Shown: positions 50,523-59,030 of the stretch, one piece after another
Numbering within the stretch: position 1 is the stretch's first letter
How the letters are laid out: the number at the start of each line of letters is the position of its first letter
From: a bacterium
GTDB taxonomy: Bacteria; Hinthialibacterota; Hinthialibacteria; OLB16
DNA length: 64,000 nt
Direction of reading: 5' to 3'
NCBI GenBank assembly: GCA_022072055.1
Contig: JAJVIK010000004.1
Location: 86,810-150,809, forward strand
Translations under genes and position numbers: made by a program
The notes under the pieces: generated by a model
Database searches by the model: none
The model's input: only the letters and a program-made list of their open reading frames with translations
What the model was told of the DNA's origin: nothing

Positions 50523-51340
50523 CATTCGCGCCGGACTCCCATTCTTCAAAGGGACTTGAACCGATGAGCGCTCAATCCGCGCCGGCGGGACCCCCCACCC
50601 CTGCGCACTTGGAGATGTATCGCGCCGATGGGTACCTCCGGTTTGGTCGGATCTTCGACGAAGCTGAGCTCGCGGACCTGCGCCGCTATATCGATTTCCT
50701 GATTGAGACAAGGCCGAAGAGCAAACGTCCCGAGCACCTCGATGTTCCCCACTTCGAGCACCCTTATCTGTTCAAGTTCCTGACTCACCCGCGCGTGCTC
50801 GACATCATCGAGGGCTTCATCGGCCCCGACATTGTCCTCTGGTCGAGCCACTTCATTTCCAAACCCGGCGGAGATGGTTTGCCGGTTTCCTGGCACACCG
50901 ACGCCGACTATTGGAAAGGGAGGCTCGACCCGATGGAGGTGATTACTCTGTGGCTGGCGGTGGATCGATCAACGCGCGAAAATGGTTGCATGCGGGTGAT
51001 TCCGGGCACACACCTTCGAAGGATTGAGCGACGCTACCGAGACCTGGCGCCGGGGACCAATGTGTTCGAGAACACGCTGGACGAATCTGAATTTGACCTT
51101 GGGCGGGCGGTGGATGTGGAGCTTGAGGCCGGGGAGTGCTCGTTCCATGACGCCTGGACCATTCACGGCTCGGAGGGCAACTTCTCCCCGATGCGTCGCT
51201 GCGGGTACACCATGCGCTACATGCCCGCGCATGTGGTGTTCACCCCGCTCAGCGAACGTGACCAACACAAGGTGTTCCTGGTTCGAGGCAAGGATCGGAC
51301 CGGGGGCAAAACACCCTACACGGAGATCCCCAAGGGGTGA
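50519..51340 (+). CDS. Phytanoyl-CoA dioxygenase (PhyH) family protein
   Basis: 273 residues counting from ATG 50519; an ATG at 50564 with AAAGGG upstream is an alternative that removes 15 residues. The 2-oxoglutarate/Fe(II) facial triad is 'SWHTDADYW' (His, Asp) near residue 126 and 'TIHGSEGN' (distal His) near residue 215, followed by Arg in 'RRCGYTMRYM'. The family hydroxylates diverse small molecules; phytanoyl-CoA is unlikely here. It lies 18 bases before hisD. Confidence 0.87.
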   Translation: MTFAPDSHSSKGLEPMSAQSAPAGPPTPAHLEMYRADGYLRFGRIFDEAELADLRRYIDFLIETRPKSKRPEHLDVPHFEHPYLFKFLTHPRVLDIIEGFIGPDIVLWSSHFISKPGGDGLPVSWHTDADYWKGRLDPMEVITLWLAVDRSTRENGCMRVIPGTHLRRIERRYRDLAPGTNVFENTLDESEFDLGRAVDVELEAGECSFHDAWTIHGSEGNFSPMRRCGYTMRYMPAHVVFTPLSERDQHKVFLVRGKDRTGGKTPYTEIPKG

Positions 51341-51358
51341 TCGGAATGGACCCGAGCC

Positions 51359-52669
51359 ATGCTGGAGCGAATTGACGCCACCCGTGGAGCTGAGGGGGTC
51401 AGCGCCTTCCTCAACCGGAGGCAAGAGGCCCGCCGCGAGGTCTCGCGGGAGGTCACGGAGATTGGCAGGGCTGTCCGTGACCGTGGGTGGGAGGCCATCG
51501 CCGAACTGACCGCTCGCTTCGACGGCATTCGGAAGGAGGCGCGTCCGGAGGCCTTTCGGGTGAGTGAAGCCGATTTCCGCGCCTCGGAATCGGCTCTTTC
51601 TTCCGAGCTTCGGGGCGCCATTGAGCTCGCCATCGAGCGAGTGCGCGTTTTCCATGAGAAACAGAAACGGGCGGATTGGTTTCATGAAGAGATCGGCATC
51701 CGGACCGGCCAACTGTTTCGCCCGCTGGAGCGTGTTGGGGTTTACGCTCCCGGCGGAGCGGCCGTGTTGTTTTCCACGCTGATCATGGATGTGATCCCGG
51801 CTCAGGTGGCGGGGTGTCCGTCGCTCGCGGTCTGCTCCGCTCCGAGCAAGGAGACCGGCACGGTCAGCCCGATCCTGCTGGCAACCTGCCGGATGCTTGG
51901 AATCGAACCAGCCCAGGTGTGGGCCATCGGCGGCGCGCAGGCGATCTTCGCGCTCGCGTCGGAGCTCCCCGGATTCCCGCGAGTGGATGGGGTTTTCGGT
52001 CCGGGAAACGCCTATGTGATGGAGGCCAAGCGCCAAGTTCTGGGCGAAGCGCGGATCGAAAGCCTTCCGGGAAACAGCGAAATCCTGGTCATTGCGGATA
52101 TGAGCGCCGAGCCGCGCTATGTGGCGGCGGACCTGCTGTCTCAGGCCGAACACGCCGGCGGCGAGATGTCGATCCTGGTATCGCCCTCCGCGGAGCTGTT
52201 GGAGAAAGTCGAGGCCGAGGTGGAGCGACAGCTCGCGGCCTTGCCGAGACATGAGATCGCGGCGAGTTCGCTCCGGGGCGGCGGGGCCGCGATCCGAGTC
52301 CGGGACCTCGATCAGGCATGTGAAGTGGCAAATCTGGTGGCCCCTGAACACCTTGAGATCCAGACGCAAGACCCCGAAAGCCTGCTTGGCAAGATTCGCC
52401 ACGCGGGCGCGGTGTTCCTCGGAAGATGGTCCACCGAGCCGATTGGCGACTATACGGCGGGCACAAACCATGTGCTTCCGACCGGAGGCTCCGCGCGTTT
52501 CAGCTCCGCGCTTTCCGTGGACGACTACATGAAGAAGATCAGCGTGGTGAGGGTGGAGCCGGAGGGGCTGCGCAAGATTGGTCCCGCCGCGATGGCGCTG
52601 GCCGAGGCGGAGGGACTCCAAGGCCACCGCGCGGCGATTGAGTTGCGAATGAAGGACTTGGCGGGCTGA
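51359..52669 (+). CDS. hisD: Histidinol dehydrogenase HisD
   Basis: 436 residues, normal for HisD. 'ERVGVYAPGGAAVLFSTLIMDVIPAQVAG' is the N-terminal NAD region. 'SQAEHAGG' near residue 260 has the Gln-x2-His zinc ligands, 'APEHLEIQ' the catalytic Glu-His, and 'GDYTAGTNHVLPTGGSARF' the substrate loop with Asp and His ligands. It oxidises L-histidinol to histidine in two NAD-linked steps. The usual 'PSE' before 'VLVIAD' reads 'NSE', a minor change. The other histidine gene in the window, hisF, is 45 kb away. Confidence 0.95.
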   Translation: MLERIDATRGAEGVSAFLNRRQEARREVSREVTEIGRAVRDRGWEAIAELTARFDGIRKEARPEAFRVSEADFRASESALSSELRGAIELAIERVRVFHEKQKRADWFHEEIGIRTGQLFRPLERVGVYAPGGAAVLFSTLIMDVIPAQVAGCPSLAVCSAPSKETGTVSPILLATCRMLGIEPAQVWAIGGAQAIFALASELPGFPRVDGVFGPGNAYVMEAKRQVLGEARIESLPGNSEILVIADMSAEPRYVAADLLSQAEHAGGEMSILVSPSAELLEKVEAEVERQLAALPRHEIAASSLRGGGAAIRVRDLDQACEVANLVAPEHLEIQTQDPESLLGKIRHAGAVFLGRWSTEPIGDYTAGTNHVLPTGGSARFSSALSVDDYMKKISVVRVEPEGLRKIGPAAMALAEAEGLQGHRAAIELRMKDLAG

Positions 52670-52708
52670 ATCGCCGCCAGTGGGTTCCAGACCGGCCGGT
52701 CGCGTCGC

Positions 52709-52737
52709 TTTACGCGGTGGGAGCGCTTGGCTAGAAT
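52709..52737 (+). promoter_or_regulatory. Possible promoter for dapA
   Basis: TTTACG (52709-52714), a 17-base spacer and TAGAAT (52732-52737) lie 33 bases upstream of the dapA GTG start. Nine of 12 positions match the housekeeping consensus. The gap after hisD is only 100 bases, so read-through is also possible. Confidence 0.4.
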
Positions 52738-52769
52738 CGCGGAAAAAGGGCGCGGTGGAGGGTTTTCCG

Positions 52770-53723
52770 GTGGGTTTTGAGTGTCGTGGCTCGATGGTCG
52801 CGTTGGTGACTCCGTTCCGTGAGGGCCGGGTGGATTACCCAACGCTGGAGACTTTGTACCGAATCCACGCTCGCGCCGGAACGGATGCCGTGGTGGTGTG
52901 TGGCACCACCGGCGAGTCGGCCACCCTGACCCACTCCGAGCACCAAGAGCTGGTCCGCCACGCGGCGGGTTTCTTCCGTTCGGAGTTCAAGGGGGGCGGC
53001 CCCGCGCTGGTGGCCGGAACGGGGAGCAACTCCACCCACGAGGCGATCACCCTCACCGAATCCGCCGCCGGGTGTGGAGTGGATGCGGTCCTGGTCATCA
53101 CCCCCTATTACAATAAACCGACACCCGCCGGTCAGCTCCTCCACTTCAAGGAAGTGGCGCGCGCGGCCTCCGAAACCCCGGTCATCCTCTACAATGTTCC
53201 CGGACGAACCGGCCTCAAGATGACCCTAGACACAGTGCTGCGCCTTGCCGAAGTCGGAAACATTGTCGCCATCAAGGAGGCTTCGGGTGACCTCGGTCTC
53301 GCGAGCGAAATCATCCGCCGAGCCCCTCAAGGTTTCCGGCTGCTTTCCGGGGAGGACAATCTGACTTTTCCACTCATGGCCCTGGGAGGAAGCGGAGTGA
53401 TCTCGGTGTCGGCCAACCTGGTCCCCGAACAGCTCAAGCGGATGGTGGCTTTTGGCCTGGAGGGCCGATTTGTCGAGGCGCGAGCGGTTCATCACGCGCT
53501 GTTCAAGCTGACTGAGGCGCTTTTCGTGGAGACCAATCCGATCCCGGTGAAAACCGGGGTGAACCTCATGGCCGGCGCTCCCGGACCGGGGGGCATCCCC
53601 TGGCCGGATGTGGGCGAGTTCCGCCTCCCGCTTTGTCCGATGCGGGAAGAATCGCTCGCGCTCCTCCAGCGTGAAATGGCGGCTCTAGGGCTTCCGGTTG
53701 GCTCGGAGGTCGGCGTGTCATGA
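52770..53723 (+). CDS. dapA: 4-hydroxy-tetrahydrodipicolinate synthase DapA
   Basis: 317 residues from a GTG at 52770 with GGAGGG 7 bases upstream; earlier starts add non-family sequence. 'GSMVALVTPF' opens the barrel, 'GTTGESATL' has the Thr-Thr pair, 'YYNKPTP' follows, 'LYNVPGRTG' holds the catalytic Tyr, and 'VAIKEASGD' the Schiff-base Lys near residue 167. It condenses pyruvate with aspartate semialdehyde at the entry to lysine and diaminopimelate synthesis. The C terminus 'NPIPVKTGVNLMAG' is normal. The stop overlaps the next gene by 4 bases. Confidence 0.94.
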   Translation: MGFECRGSMVALVTPFREGRVDYPTLETLYRIHARAGTDAVVVCGTTGESATLTHSEHQELVRHAAGFFRSEFKGGGPALVAGTGSNSTHEAITLTESAAGCGVDAVLVITPYYNKPTPAGQLLHFKEVARAASETPVILYNVPGRTGLKMTLDTVLRLAEVGNIVAIKEASGDLGLASEIIRRAPQGFRLLSGEDNLTFPLMALGGSGVISVSANLVPEQLKRMVAFGLEGRFVEARAVHHALFKLTEALFVETNPIPVKTGVNLMAGAPGPGGIPWPDVGEFRLPLCPMREESLALLQREMAALGLPVGSEVGVS

Positions 53724-55090
53724 ATCTGACCATCCGTTGGGGGGTTGTTTGCCTCGCAGCGGTGCTTCTCTCGGGTTGCTCCCTGTTCCGGCGTGATCTC
53801 AAGGACGCCTCCGATTCGGCCCAGGTTGGCGAGACTTCGGTGGTTGAGGAGCGCGTGGCGGGTGGCGGCCCCACGGCGGGAGAGACCGGACTGGAGCGCG
53901 CATCGGAGCAGACCTTTGAATGGTCCGAAGAGAACAAGGCCGCGCCTTCGCCCCCTTCGCCCGCCTCGAATCCATCCACGTTGCCGCCGAGAATTGAGGA
54001 CACCCCTTCCGGGGGAGGGCTGGAGAGCGCCCTCGCCTCCCCGCTCACCCCGAAACGAGTGCCGCTCGAAACCGAGCTACCGGGGGCGGCGCCGGTTCCC
54101 CCTGAGCCGACCGGCAAGCCGGTGGCGCCATCGGCCCTTTCCGGAGTGGCCGGGTTTGGCCAGCCTCCAATGACCGTGGACTCTCAGGAGGACCCGAGGG
54201 CGGCGATTGCCTCTCGCCCGCCTCGACCGGACAGCCTTGTCGGGAGTAACCCGATGCTTCCAAGCAACGGGGTGGGTGAGCCACCCTTGGAATCCGGCCC
54301 CCGGCCCGTCGGCGGCTTGTCCCTGCGTTCTCCTCCCGCGCTGGCCACCTCCCCCTCGGAGCCGCGGATGGCGGATTCGGGTGTTCCCAAGGGGGCCTCT
54401 CTCTTTCCTTCGAACGATAGCGGCGAGAATTCGGAGAGCGCTTCAGGAGACCTCTCCCGCGCGGTGCGCTCTTCCGGGCTGTCACTGAACCGCTCCGATC
54501 CCTGGCATGGCCCCTCCAAGGCGGTTCCGGAAGGCGCCGGGCCAAGCGCTCAGTCCATGCCCCCCCCTCAGATGGTCTCCGCGCCCGCAACCGGACTGGA
54601 AACAAACTCCTCGAGATTTGTCGCGTCGAACGCCAAAGCGGATCCGAATCCCTCCGGGGCCTTCCAACCGCCCTCGGAGAAACCCGCCCCCGCGCCTGTT
54701 TCGCGCCCAACCTCCGAGCCGCTGCCGGACGCCAAGACCCTGAAAGCCCAAGGGGTCCAGCAGTATCGCGATAAGGAATTCGAGGCCGCGATCCTCACCT
54801 TCCGGAAATACCTGTCGGCGTATCCCGATGAAGACCAGGAAGTCCGGTGGCGCCTGGCCAATTCCCTGCTCCTGTCCAAGCGCTGGGGGGAAGCCTCCAA
54901 GGAATTCAATGTCCTGCGGGGGTCGCAGCGCACGGAGTTCGTGGCGGATGCGATCCTCAAGCTCGGCAAGATCGACCAAATCAAGGGGGATCTGCCGGGA
55001 GCCAAGTTGAACTGGAAACGGGTCGTTGAGAAATACCCGAATACCGAAGCCGCCGAGGAGGCGGCGAAGCTCTTGGCGGAGAACCCTTGA
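53720..55090 (+). CDS. Lipoprotein with long disordered linker and C-terminal TPR domain
   Basis: 456 residues. 'VVCLAAVLLSGC' ends in a lipobox with Cys at residue 20. Residues 25-340 are Pro/Ser/Gly/Ala-rich and look disordered. Residues about 345-455 are three TPR units ('YRDKEFEAAILTFRKYLSAYP', 'RWGEASKEFNVLRGSQ', 'GDLPGAKLNWKRVVEKYPN'), like the CpoB/YbgF envelope protein domain. The long linker could let the TPR part span the periplasm. ATG 53720 overlaps the dapA stop, and the stop overlaps the regulator's TTG start, so expression is linked. Confidence 0.82.
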   Translation: MNLTIRWGVVCLAAVLLSGCSLFRRDLKDASDSAQVGETSVVEERVAGGGPTAGETGLERASEQTFEWSEENKAAPSPPSPASNPSTLPPRIEDTPSGGGLESALASPLTPKRVPLETELPGAAPVPPEPTGKPVAPSALSGVAGFGQPPMTVDSQEDPRAAIASRPPRPDSLVGSNPMLPSNGVGEPPLESGPRPVGGLSLRSPPALATSPSEPRMADSGVPKGASLFPSNDSGENSESASGDLSRAVRSSGLSLNRSDPWHGPSKAVPEGAGPSAQSMPPPQMVSAPATGLETNSSRFVASNAKADPNPSGAFQPPSEKPAPAPVSRPTSEPLPDAKTLKAQGVQQYRDKEFEAAILTFRKYLSAYPDEDQEVRWRLANSLLLSKRWGEASKEFNVLRGSQRTEFVADAILKLGKIDQIKGDLPGAKLNWKRVVEKYPNTEAAEEAAKLLAENP

Positions 55091-56868
55091 GTCCCCAGTC
55101 CCACTTGCACCGTCGCTCCTCGGTCGCGGTGATTGATGATGACGAGGACCAGCGTCTGCTGTTGCGCCATGCCTTTGAGCCGCGCGGCTACCGGGTGCTT
55201 TCGTTTGAGTCCTCGGAGGCGGCGCTCGCCTGGGAGGGGGAACCGAGCGGAGAGGGCGCGGTCGACCTGGCTCAAGCGGATTTGATTCTTCTCGATGTGA
55301 ATCTGCCGGGAATCAGTGGGCTGGAGACTCTCCAACTCCTCAAGGATTCCCCAAGGCTTCGCCACATCCCGGTGGCCATGCTGACCGCCGAAAGGAACAG
55401 CGAGACTGTGCTTCGCTGCATCCGCGCGGGCGCGGCGGACTATTTTGTCAAACCGATCGATCTGCCGGAGGCGCTGCGACGGATTGAGAAACTCCTCGCC
55501 GACCCCTCCGGACTGGTCTCGAAAACCGGGGAGATCGACCTGCGGTGGAGCTTCCAGGAATTTCTTGTCCGGGAACTCAAGCGAGCCGAGCGCTGCGAAG
55601 AGCCGCTTTCCATTCTCATCGGCGGAGTCCGGAGGACCACGCAACCGGTCGGCGCGCTTTCCCCCGAGGAGATTGACCGCCTGTGGAGCCGGATTCCGGA
55701 AAACGCCGCCGAGATCCATCAGGCGGTGGAGGCGTTGATCCGGGCGGCGAGGGCCTCCTTGCGGGAATATGACGTGCTCGAACCTTTCGGGGTTGGCGAG
55801 CTCGCGGGGATTCTGCCGGCCACTGGGGAGGGGGGCCTGCGCGCGGTGGCCCGAAAGCTCCTATCCCTGTTTCCCGCGAAGGTGGAGGCGCCGATGCTCA
55901 CGGCGGGCGAGCGTTGGGTCCTCCTGCTCGGCGGAGCCACCTTCCCTTCGGATGGAAGGGACCGTGTGGCGCTCCTGGCCGCCGCCGAGGGGCGTCTTTC
56001 GGACCAATCCCCGCCGAGGCCCTCGGTTTCCGATGGTGATGATCCCCTCTACTCCAAGACCGCGCGGTGCGTGGCCTGCGGGCACCACTTCAGCTACGCC
56101 AAGGCGCTCGCGCGCAGGCTAGTCCAGGTTTCGCGCGAAACCGATCTGCGCCAAGTCTATGAGGGCTTCGATCCGCTACCCTATTCGGCGTGTGTGTGCT
56201 CCAACTGCGGACTGGCCGGGTTCGAGGCCGACTTAGGCGCGCTCAAACGCCTGCAGCCGCCCGCCTTCGGTTGGTCCTACCGGACAAGGGCCCGCGGAGA
56301 GCCTTTCGAGCATCCGACCCAGACCGTGATTCCCACGGAGATTCGCGCGGTCATCTCCCCCCCTTACGAAGCCTGGGCGGGGGCCGCGAGGCGGGAAGAC
56401 CTTCCCACCCGTTTCGCGGATTCGATCCCGGCGCGCGACAAACTCCTCGCCCTTGCGCGGACCCGCGAGGGAGGCCGGATGGATACCGAGACTGCGATCG
56501 CTCGCCATCTGCTCCTGCGCGAGACATACCGGCTCGCGGGGGCCTCGCCGCTCAGACGCGCGCGCGTGGCGCACCGGCTCGCTTGGCTACACCGCGCCCG
56601 GGAGGAACGGGAGGCGGAGCATCCGTTCCTCGCCGAGGCGCTTGACTACTACCTCACCGCCTTCCATTTCGAGGATCTCACCGGGGCGAGACCCAATGAA
56701 ATGGAGATCTTCTTCCTGCTTGGAGAGCTCTCCCTGCGCCTCGGGCGAGGGTCGGATGCCATCGCCATCTTTGACCTGCTCATCAGGGACCCGCGTCTCG
56801 ATGAACAGGACCCGTTCAAGAAGATGGTCCGACGCCGCTGGCAAGAGGCGCGCGGCGGCCCCGCCTGA
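55087..56868 (+). CDS. Response regulator / GGDEF-like / DUF2225 fusion protein
   Basis: 593 residues from a TTG overlapping the previous stop (TTGA). Residues about 12-130 are a receiver domain: 'VIDDDED' acidic patch, Asp 70 in 'LILLDVNLPG', Thr in 'MLTAE', Lys in 'YFVKPID'. Residues about 160-300 resemble a diguanylate cyclase but 'GGDEF' reads 'GVGEL', so cyclase activity is unlikely. Residues about 325-590 have 'CVACGHHF' and 'CVCSNCG' zinc-type pairs and TPR-like helices, the DUF2225 pattern. No histidine kinase is near. The output is probably protein binding. Confidence 0.8.
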   Translation: MSPQSHLHRRSSVAVIDDDEDQRLLLRHAFEPRGYRVLSFESSEAALAWEGEPSGEGAVDLAQADLILLDVNLPGISGLETLQLLKDSPRLRHIPVAMLTAERNSETVLRCIRAGAADYFVKPIDLPEALRRIEKLLADPSGLVSKTGEIDLRWSFQEFLVRELKRAERCEEPLSILIGGVRRTTQPVGALSPEEIDRLWSRIPENAAEIHQAVEALIRAARASLREYDVLEPFGVGELAGILPATGEGGLRAVARKLLSLFPAKVEAPMLTAGERWVLLLGGATFPSDGRDRVALLAAAEGRLSDQSPPRPSVSDGDDPLYSKTARCVACGHHFSYAKALARRLVQVSRETDLRQVYEGFDPLPYSACVCSNCGLAGFEADLGALKRLQPPAFGWSYRTRARGEPFEHPTQTVIPTEIRAVISPPYEAWAGAARREDLPTRFADSIPARDKLLALARTREGGRMDTETAIARHLLLRETYRLAGASPLRRARVAHRLAWLHRAREEREAEHPFLAEALDYYLTAFHFEDLTGARPNEMEIFFLLGELSLRLGRGSDAIAIFDLLIRDPRLDEQDPFKKMVRRRWQEARGGPA

Positions 56869-56898
56869 GAGGTTCACAAGAGGTTCGCCCCGGAGGCT

Positions 56899-57561
56899 TC
56901 AGCACCCTCCCGCCGGTGGGAAATACCCCTTCACCCGCTGCCACTCGTCAATGCAATAGTTCCCGGAGCGAACCTCCCCGCCCGCTCGCAGGATGGCGCC
57001 GATTGAGCTCGATCCGTTGGTGGGAGAATAGCGGAGGTATCCCATCGTGTTCGGACAGGGATCGATCGTCGGGGATGAACAGGGCCAGGCGTCGTTGTCG
57101 CTGAACGTGTCTCGATGCGCGGGCCCGTGAGAGAAGACCGCGTACGCGTTGATTTTTGGGGGATTACGAAACAACGGGTTGGCCACCCACGGTCTCCCGG
57201 TGGAGGCCATTTCAAAAAATGCCTCTCCCGGATCGAATCCCGTCCCCGCCTGGTTAAAAGAGTCTTCGGGAACCACGGTCATGAATTTGATGGGAGTGGT
57301 CAGGAAATACAGCCCTTTGGGTTGGGCATCCGGGTCATGGTCGGGGGGGTACATTCGATATTGGATAAAATAAGACTCCATTGCCGTGGCGATGGAACGC
57401 AAGTCCCCTTCAACCTTGGCGACCTTGGCTCGAAGTTGCGCCTCCAGGAAATTGGGAAGCGCAATCGCGATCAGAATCAGGATGATGGCGATGACAATCA
57501 GGAGCTCGATGAGCGTAAACCCTCGCCGAGGCTCTTTTCCGTTGAGAATCTTGGACCGCAT
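56899..57561 (-). CDS. Prepilin-like protein 1 of a tandem trio
   Basis: 220 residues. Leader 'MRSKILNGKEPRRG' is followed by 'FTLIELLIVIAIILILIAIA', giving a Gly-Phe cleavage site and the Glu at mature position 5. The body has 'YFIQYRMYPPDHDPDAQP', 'INAYAVFSHGPAHRDTFSD' and 'RYSPTNGSSSIGAILRAGGE', and ends with 'PPAGGC'. Two Cys pairs suggest disulfides. It is 15 bases downstream of the second prepilin and convergent with the regulator gene. Confidence 0.9.
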   Translation of the reverse strand: MRSKILNGKEPRRGFTLIELLIVIAIILILIAIALPNFLEAQLRAKVAKVEGDLRSIATAMESYFIQYRMYPPDHDPDAQPKGLYFLTTPIKFMTVVPEDSFNQAGTGFDPGEAFFEMASTGRPWVANPLFRNPPKINAYAVFSHGPAHRDTFSDNDAWPCSSPTIDPCPNTMGYLRYSPTNGSSSIGAILRAGGEVRSGNYCIDEWQRVKGYFPPAGGC

Positions 57562-57576
57562 GCGAAACCTCCTTTT

Positions 57577-58230
57577 TTATCCCCCTCCGCACTGGATGGG
57601 GGGTGGATTGAAACCTCGAACACGTTGCCAGTGATCGATGCAATAATTGCCGGAGCGAAACTCCCCGCCGGGCTGGACCAGCTCGCCCACTGAATTGGTT
57701 CCGTTGGTGGGATTGTACCTCAGATATCCCATCTCGGTGGGGCAGGGGTTGAAACTCGAGGGCAGGCATGGCCACCCGTTGTTGTCGTTAAAATTATCGC
57801 CGCGGTCCGGGCCGTGACTGTACACAATGTAGGCGTGAACCTTGGGATAGCGGAATCGGAGGAAGATCGGGGTCACGCCGGTGGAGGCCATCTCAAAATC
57901 CGCCTCGCTCGGGTCGCTGCCGCTCCCGCGCTGATTGAAAACATCGGGCGGCAGCGACTGAATGTATTTGATGGGGCTGGTGAGCTGATAGAGCCCATAT
58001 TCATCGGGGTACAAGCTGTCGGGGTCGTGGTCCATCGGGTAGACCTTGAAATCGACGAAATACGACTCCATCGCGATTCCGACCGTGCGCAGGTCGCCGG
58101 ACACGCGCGCGACCTTGGCGCGCACTTGAGCCTCCAGGAAGTTCGGGAGCGCGATCGCGATCAGGATCAGGATGATGGCGATGACGATCAGCAATTCGAT
58201 GAGCGTGAACCCCTTCAGTTCACTCCGCAT
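57577..58230 (-). CDS. Prepilin-like protein 2 of a tandem trio
   Basis: 217 residues from ATG 58230. Leader 'MRSELKG' then 'FTLIELLIVIAIILIL', a short basic leader. The body repeats the same plan: 'YFVDFKVYPMDHDPDS', 'VHAYIVYSHGPDRGDNFND', 'RYNPTNGTNSVGELVQPGGEF' and Cys-rich 'NYCIDHWQRVRG'. It differs from prepilin 1 by about half of the body residues. The start lies inside the last codons of prepilin 3 (11-bp overlap); an upstream frame to 58296 is out of family. Confidence 0.9.
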   Translation of the reverse strand: MRSELKGFTLIELLIVIAIILILIAIALPNFLEAQVRAKVARVSGDLRTVGIAMESYFVDFKVYPMDHDPDSLYPDEYGLYQLTSPIKYIQSLPPDVFNQRGSGSDPSEADFEMASTGVTPIFLRFRYPKVHAYIVYSHGPDRGDNFNDNNGWPCLPSSFNPCPTEMGYLRYNPTNGTNSVGELVQPGGEFRSGNYCIDHWQRVRGFNPPPIQCGGG

Positions 58231-58897
58231 GCTCAAATCCCTCCCCTCGGATTTCAATCCAGTCCAGGCACCAGTGCCCGGCCTTGTATTGCCCACCGAG
58301 CTTCACAATGTCGCCGGATGAGGTGGTCCCATTGGTCGGACTGTAGGTGTGGGTTCCCATCTCCGGCTTCAGGCCCGGGTTTGGGCAGGGGTGGGCGGGG
58401 CCATTCCAGGGCCAATCCGACTCCCCTTCGAAATTGTCGATGATGTCCGGCCCGTGACTGTAGAGGGCGAAAGCGTTGATGCGCTTGAAGGGGCGACGCC
58501 CCAACGCCATGAAAACCGGGGTGATCCCCGTCGAGGCCATCTCGAAATAGACTGGGGTGCCATCCACCGGGGCGCGGCTCCCGACAAAGACATCGAAAGG
58601 GAGAGCGGCGAGATACTTGAGCGGGGTGGTGAGCTGCGCCAGACCATGGGCCTGCTCATCGAACTCATCCTCGGAATCCGGCGGATAGATCTTCCAATCC
58701 AGCAGGTACGATTCCATCGCCGTGGCGATGGTCCGGAGGTCGGCGTTGACCCGCGCCACCTTGGCGCGAATCTGAGCCTCAAGGAAGTTCGGAAGCGCAA
58801 TGGCAATCAGAATCAGGATGATGGCGATGACAATCAAGAGTTCAATGAGGGTGAAGCCGCGCGGCGCGGCGATTGGGTTGGTCGATCCGAGGACCAT
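58220..58897 (-). CDS. Prepilin-like protein 3 of a tandem trio
   Basis: 225 residues from ATG 58897, which has GAGGAGG upstream; a frame back to 58996 lacks a leader pattern. Leader 'MVLGSTNPIAAPRG' precedes 'FTLIELLIVIAIILIL'. The body has 'YLLDWKIYPPDSEDE', 'INAFALYSHGPDIIDNFE', 'TYSPTNGTTSSGDIVKLGG' and 'HWCLDWIEIRGEG'. It is the first of three coupled pilin-like genes. The 133-base gap to the protease gene is AT-richer than average and may hold the promoter. Confidence 0.9.
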   Translation of the reverse strand: MVLGSTNPIAAPRGFTLIELLIVIAIILILIAIALPNFLEAQIRAKVARVNADLRTIATAMESYLLDWKIYPPDSEDEFDEQAHGLAQLTTPLKYLAALPFDVFVGSRAPVDGTPVYFEMASTGITPVFMALGRRPFKRINAFALYSHGPDIIDNFEGESDWPWNGPAHPCPNPGLKPEMGTHTYSPTNGTTSSGDIVKLGGQYKAGHWCLDWIEIRGEGFEHAE

Positions 58898-59030
58898 CTC
58901 ACGCGCCTCCTCATTCGGGTTGCACCGCGCGCGAACGAACCGCGCCGGAGGTCCAGCCGGAGGCTCCCCGACCTGAACACGAGTACTATAAGCCATCCGT
59001 TAGGAATTTGTTAGAGAAATAATTCGCGGA

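Noticed and set aside
55570-55990. Active diguanylate cyclase domain
   Set aside because: The GGDEF signature reads GVGEL and the preceding metal-binding region is degraded.
58985-58990. TATAGT -10 box for the prepilin trio (minus strand)
   Set aside because: No acceptable -35 hexamer at 16-18 bases; the AT-rich stretch is suggestive only.
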